A DNA stretch of 16,463 bases from Streptosporangiaceae bacterium (lineage in GTDB: Bacteria > Actinomycetota > Actinomycetes > Streptosporangiales > Streptosporangiaceae), in assembly GCA_025934635.1 (NCBI GenBank), contig JAICWX010000200.1, positions 1 to 16,463 on the forward strand. The letters are read 5' to 3'. Position 1 is the first letter of the stretch; each line of letters begins with the position of its first letter. A model generated the notes under the pieces. That model saw only the letters and a program-made list of their open reading frames with translations. It had not been told where the DNA came from and did not search any database. This document shows, one piece after another, positions 13,615 through 16,463 of the stretch. The position numbers and the translations under genes were made by a program.

Positions 13615-13690
13615 CCGTTCTGGTTCAACAATGACGGAACCACCCAAAACGGGCAACTTGTTTTATCCGCCCCACGGCTAGCCAGAACGG
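13615..13690. promoter_or_regulatory. Probable regulatory region of the RpiR-type gene
   Basis: CCGTTCTGG (13615-13623) is repeated inverted as CCAGAACGG (13682-13690). Between them lie TGGTTC/GAACCA (13621-13626 and 13637-13642) and AAAAC-N9-GTTTT (13646-13664). An AT-rich block with TATAAA follows at 13698-13703. These dyads are candidate operators for the regulator itself; exact promoter boxes are not clear. Confidence 0.4.
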
Positions 13691-13727
13691 CGGTAAATAT
13701 AAAACTGAAAAGGAGTAACCTGTCCGC

Positions 13728-14648
13728 GTGGCCGAACAGCAGGCACGACCCGATCAGGGACCTGATATCGGCATCCTGGTTACGATCCGGTCACTGCTGC
13801 CGAACCTGGCGCCGGTCGAGCGCCGCGTCGCGCAGGCCGTCCTCGACGATCCGCAGGGCGTGGCCTGGCGGAGCATCTCCGAGCTCGCCCGGACCTGCGG
13901 CACCTCCGCGACCAGCGTGGTGCGCTTCTGCCGGGCGATCGGGCTGCGCGGCTACCCCGACCTGCGGCTCGCCCTGGCCGGCGCGGTGGCCCGCGATGGC
14001 ATGACGGCGGCCACGACGGCCTCGCACGACATCGCCCCCGACGACGATGCCGCCGCGATCACCAAGAAGATCGCCTACGCCGATGCGCGGGCCGTCACCG
14101 ACACCGCGAACCACCTCGACATCCCCACCATGATCCAGGTCACCGAGGCGCTCGCCAAGGCCACCCGGATCGACATCTACGGCGTCGGCGCCAGCGGCTT
14201 CGTGGCCCTCGACCTGCAGATGAAGCTGCAGCGCATCGGCCGCCCGGCCTTCGCCTGGCCGGATCCGCACATGGCCATCTCCTCGGCCGCGCTGCGCGGC
14301 GCCGGGGACGTCGCCATCGGCCTGTCGCACACCGGCACCACCGTCGACACGATCGACGCGCTGCGCGAGGCACACGGCCACGGCGCCCTCACCGTCGCGG
14401 TGACCAACTTCCCGTGGTCCCCGCTCACCGAGGTCGCCGACCTCGTGCTGCTCACCGCGGCGCGCGAGACCGCCTTCCGGTCCGGCGCCATGACCAGCCG
14501 GATCGCCCAGCTGACGGTGGTCGACTGCCTGTTCGTCACGCTCGCCCAGCAGGACCTGCCCGGCACCCGGGTGGCGCTGGAGCGGACCTTCGCCGCGGCC
14601 CAGGCCAAGCGCGTCCGCCGCAGCCGCCGCCAGCAGCCCGCCGACTAG
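13728..14648 (+). CDS. MurR/RpiR-family transcriptional regulator (HTH + SIS domain)
   Basis: Sugar-phosphate-sensing regulator, 306 residues. The N-terminal RpiR helix-turn-helix covers roughly residues 15-90 (ISELARTCGTSATSVVRFCR at 50-69, then AIGLRGYPDLRLAL). The SIS domain spans about 148-278, with YGVGASGFVALDLQMKLQRI (151-170) and the phosphosugar-binding GLSHTGTT at 198-205. The GTG at 13728 is the only start after an in-frame TAA at 13716. Its AAAAGGAG site (13708-13715) is 12 nt away, longer than usual. The gene converges with a SIS-protein gene 22 bp away and is close to an amino-sugar kinase gene, which suggests that it controls amino-sugar or muropeptide catabolism. Activator or repressor cannot be told. 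Confidence 0.92.
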   Translation: MAEQQARPDQGPDIGILVTIRSLLPNLAPVERRVAQAVLDDPQGVAWRSISELARTCGTSATSVVRFCRAIGLRGYPDLRLALAGAVARDGMTAATTASHDIAPDDDAAAITKKIAYADARAVTDTANHLDIPTMIQVTEALAKATRIDIYGVGASGFVALDLQMKLQRIGRPAFAWPDPHMAISSAALRGAGDVAIGLSHTGTTVDTIDALREAHGHGALTVAVTNFPWSPLTEVADLVLLTAARETAFRSGAMTSRIAQLTVVDCLFVTLAQQDLPGTRVALERTFAAAQAKRVRRSRRQQPAD

Positions 14649-14670
14649 GCGCCCGGCCGGCCCTCGTACC

Positions 14671-15360
14671 TTAGGCGGGGCCGCGGTTGGCGCTGCCCCA
14701 GACCTCGGGCACGTGTCCCCGCGCCGCCAGGCGCTCGCCTACCTCAGCCCAGACGGCCTGGATGAGGGCCGCGCCGACGATGGTCGACGTGGGCGCCATC
14801 CGCTCGGCGATCCCACCGATGTCCAGCGCCGCGTCGCCGAAGCAGCCGCCGTTGTCCAGCACGTAGTCGGCGATCTCGGGCAGCTTCGGCAGGCCGGGCG
14901 CGGCCGCGACGGTGGCCGAGTGGGCCGCCGACACCAGGCCGACCACGGTGACGCCGTGCCGGCGGGCCTCCAGGGCGAGTTCGACCACCAGCGCGTTGCG
15001 GCCCGAGTTCGAGATCACCCAGCACAGGTCGCCCGGACCCCAGTCCACGCCCCCGGTGAGTTCCTTGTAGTAGCCGGCCCGGTTCTCCAGCTTCCCGGCC
15101 GCCTCCTCGTCGGTCCGCGAGGTGAGCTCGTCGTTCCAGAGCGGCCGCACCACCTTCATGCCCCCGGCCCGGCGGTGCATCTCGCTGACGAGGCTCAGCG
15201 AGTGGCCGGCCCCGAACGCGTAGACGTGCCGGCCGGCCAGGATCGTGGTCGTGATCGCGGCGGCCACGCCGTCGATGGTGGCGTCGTTCTGCTCGAGTGC
15301 CTGGTCGAGCAGTCCGGTGATGTGCCGGCGCCATGCTGCCCGTGCGGTCTGCGATGCCAT
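14671..15360 (-). CDS. SIS-domain protein, UPF0309-like (putative phosphosugar isomerase/binding protein)
   Basis: The 229-residue product has a single SIS (sugar isomerase) fold: YAFGAGHSLSLVSEMHRRAG (residues 47-66) and WVISNSGRNALVVELALEAR (114-133, the SIS phosphate-binding Ser/Gly loop), ending with DNGGCFGDAALDI (169-181) as in UPF0309 proteins. It is shorter than MurQ etherase (about 300 residues) and lacks its second half, so MurQ activity is not supported. ATG 15360 has only a weak AAGG (about 15369-15372) upstream. It lies tail-to-tail with the RpiR-type gene and is divergent from an amino-sugar kinase gene across 67 bp, which suggests a role in amino-sugar phosphate turnover or sensing. 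Confidence 0.88.
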   Translation of the reverse strand: MASQTARAAWRRHITGLLDQALEQNDATIDGVAAAITTTILAGRHVYAFGAGHSLSLVSEMHRRAGGMKVVRPLWNDELTSRTDEEAAGKLENRAGYYKELTGGVDWGPGDLCWVISNSGRNALVVELALEARRHGVTVVGLVSAAHSATVAAAPGLPKLPEIADYVLDNGGCFGDAALDIGGIAERMAPTSTIVGAALIQAVWAEVGERLAARGHVPEVWGSANRGPA

Positions 15361-15427
15361 GTATTGGACCTTACGATCCGGACGCGATCCCGACAACGCC
15401 CGCACCCGGCGATGGGAAGATAGGGGC

Positions 15428-16282
15428 GTGCGTGATGCCCTCCACCTGCCCGGCCGGATCCTCGGCATCGACGCGGGCGGCAGCGGCACCCGCGTCGTCG
15501 TGGTCGAGAACGGCACGGTGACGCCGCAGCCGGACGAACTGCCGATCAACGTGCTGCTCACCGAGGGTTTTGCCGGGCGCCTGCTGCAGATCATCAAGGC
15601 CGCGGACGTGGCCGCCGCGGGTGTCGGCCTGGCCGGCCTGCGCCAGCAGGCGCAGGCGGCGGAGCTCGCCGCCACGCTGACCCGGCAGGCGGGCTGCCCG
15701 GTGCACGTCACCGGCGACGCGGACACCGCCCAGGCCGGCGCCTTCCTCGGCGGTCCCGGCGTGGTCGTGATCGCGGGCACCGGCTCGATGGCGTTCGGCC
15801 GGGACGGGGAGCGTCATGCCCGCGCCGGCGGCCACGGCTTCGTGCTCGGCGACGAGGGCAGCGCCTACTGGATCGGCCGCGCCGCCGCCCAGGCCGCGCT
15901 GGCCTGGCAGGACCGGATGGGCGGCTCCGAGCTCATCTGGCGCCGCGTCCGGGAGACGACCGGAACCGACCTCGAGGACCTGGTCAGCGACGTCACCTCC
16001 CACCCGGCCGAACGTCCCCGGCTCACCGCCCTGGCGCCCGTCCTCACCGCCCTCGCGGGCGAAGACCCCGCGGCGGAGCGGATCACCCGGCAGGCCGCCG
16101 AGCACCTGGCCGCCCTGGCCGAGTCCGTCCGGCACCGTCTCGGCCCGCTGCCCGTCGCCGGCGCCGGGCGGGTGTTCAGCGCCAGCCTCATCTGGGACCG
16201 GTTCGCCGAGCTGACCGGCGCCACCCGTCCGCTCGCCCCCGCCTCGGTCGGCGCCGCGCTGCTCGCCGCCCGCCGTGCCTGA
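15428..16282 (+). CDS. BadF/BadG/BcrA/BcrD-type ATPase, probable N-acetylglucosamine/N-acetylhexosamine kinase
   Basis: Actin-fold sugar kinase, 284 residues. It begins with the phosphate-1 loop GIDAGGSGT (13-21). GVGLAGL (65-71) and GDADTAQAGAF (96-106, probable catalytic Asp) follow, then the adenosine/phosphate-2 region IAGTGSMAFG (115-124) and GGHGFVLGDEGSAYWIG (134-150), which is the hallmark of GlcNAc kinases of this family. It is slightly shorter than usual (about 300-340), mostly through a compact C-terminal half. The open frame extends upstream to 15245, but the first 61 codons are antisense to the SIS gene. GTG 15428 just before the conserved core is the sensible start, with weak GATAGGGGC upstream. 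The stop overlaps the next gene by 8 nt, so the two form an operon. Confidence 0.9.
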   Translation: MRDALHLPGRILGIDAGGSGTRVVVVENGTVTPQPDELPINVLLTEGFAGRLLQIIKAADVAAAGVGLAGLRQQAQAAELAATLTRQAGCPVHVTGDADTAQAGAFLGGPGVVVIAGTGSMAFGRDGERHARAGGHGFVLGDEGSAYWIGRAAAQAALAWQDRMGGSELIWRRVRETTGTDLEDLVSDVTSHPAERPRLTALAPVLTALAGEDPAAERITRQAAEHLAALAESVRHRLGPLPVAGAGRVFSASLIWDRFAELTGATRPLAPASVGAALLAARRA

Positions 16283-16463
16283 GCAGCCCGGGCAGCTCGG
16301 GCAGATCGGCGCGCTCATCGACGCGGCGGTCAGCGGCGGCGGGATTCCCGGTGCGGTGGCGGTGGCCGGCCAGGGCCCGGTCACGCTCGGCCGGTGGGCG
16401 GCCGGCCAGGCCGACGCGCTGCAGGGCCGCCCGCTGCAGGGCCGCCCGCTGCAGGGCCGCCCG
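16275..16463 (+). CDS. Start of a serine hydrolase gene, beta-lactamase-family-like (partial)
   Basis: GTG at 16275, inside the last codons of the kinase gene, opens a frame that runs to the window end: 63 residues. After a Gln/Gly-rich start comes a segment (LIDAAVSGGGIPGAVAVAG) matching the typical N-terminus of class C beta-lactamase-like hydrolases ('l...v..g.iPGavv.v...g'), followed by GRWAAGQAD, where the family usually has 'g.a......' before the catalytic S-x-x-K. The catalytic residues lie beyond the window. In Bacillus subtilis, a beta-lactamase-fold N-acetylmuramoyl-L-alanine amidase gene sits with murQ/murR, so an amidase role here is an attractive inference. There is no clear ribosome site; translation is probably coupled. 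Confidence 0.65.
   Translation, partial: MPEQPGQLGQIGALIDAAVSGGGIPGAVAVAGQGPVTLGRWAAGQADALQGRPLQGRPLQGRP
16419..16463 (+). repeat. 15-bp tandem repeat, three exact copies at the window end
   Basis: CTGCAGGGCCGCCCG occurs at 16419-16433, 16434-16448 and 16449-16463, encoding LQGRP three times within the serine hydrolase-like gene. The array probably continues past the window. Confidence 0.95.

Noticed and set aside
14671..15360. Annotation of the SIS protein as MurQ etherase
   Set aside because: It is about 70 residues shorter and carries the UPF0309-like C-terminal motif instead.
15245..15427. Upstream extension of the kinase frame to an ATG at 15245
   Set aside because: These 61 codons are antisense to the SIS gene and encode Cys/Met/Ser-rich sequence unlike any kinase N-terminus.
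15361..15780. Upstream extension of the SIS protein frame to 369 residues
   Set aside because: The added part is antisense to the kinase gene, and the ATG at 15360 begins a normal SIS-family N-terminus.
1..16463. CRISPR array, integrase, transposase, tRNA or rRNA genes
   Set aside because: Looked for and not found; all repeats seen are short coding repeats, leader repeats or single palindromes.

Overview
The window is very GC-rich, with strong third-position G/C bias, GTG starts, short AT-rich promoter islands and protein families typical of filamentous Actinomycetota. It is a chromosomal segment of a Streptomyces- or Streptosporangiales-like actinomycete; nothing seen fixes the genus. I found no rRNA, tRNA, CRISPR array, integrase or transposase.

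Layout. (1) Positions 1-2825, minus strand: a carbohydrate ABC importer operon read as lipoprotein binding protein, MalF-like permease, MalG-like permease (cut by the window edge). It is divergent from a ROK-family repressor (3152-4408). The gap between them holds a ROK-type operator and a repeated 5' leader containing copies of the 16S rRNA 3'-tail sequence. No transport ATPase gene is present. (2) 4668-6848: a STAND-type NTPase with an altered Walker A and a C-terminal TPR array of exact 42-residue period, preceded by a short in-frame leader that ends in TAG. (3) 7286-8755: an APC-family amino acid permease with a hairpin-rich upstream region and a textbook rho-independent terminator. (4) 9023-11068: a divergent HxlR regulator / DHA2 (14-TM type) MFS exporter pair with repeated operator-like sequence between them, followed by a striking 62-bp inverted repeat. 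(5) 11182-13493: a Zeta-toxin-like P-loop protein with a degraded Walker A, possibly coupled to a 29-codon ORF; an SRPBCC protein whose 3' end overlaps it antisense; and a divergent TetR regulator with a clear inverted-repeat operator. (6) 13728-16463: an RpiR/MurR-type SIS regulator, a convergent UPF0309-like SIS protein, a divergent BadF/BadG-type amino-sugar kinase, and the start of a gene resembling beta-lactamase-family serine hydrolases.

How the genes fit together. Both ends of the window concern sugars. The left end imports an unknown sugar or oligosaccharide under probable ROK control. The right end resembles an amino-sugar or muropeptide recycling cluster: SIS-domain regulator, SIS isomerase-like enzyme, N-acetylhexosamine kinase and a possible amidase-like hydrolase. 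Between them sit stress, efflux and signalling genes with their own regulators, mostly as divergent regulator/target pairs. The least conventional elements are the STAND-TPR protein, the Zeta-like protein with a mutated P-loop, the long palindrome after the exporter, and the anti-Shine-Dalgarno-like repeats upstream of the binding protein.
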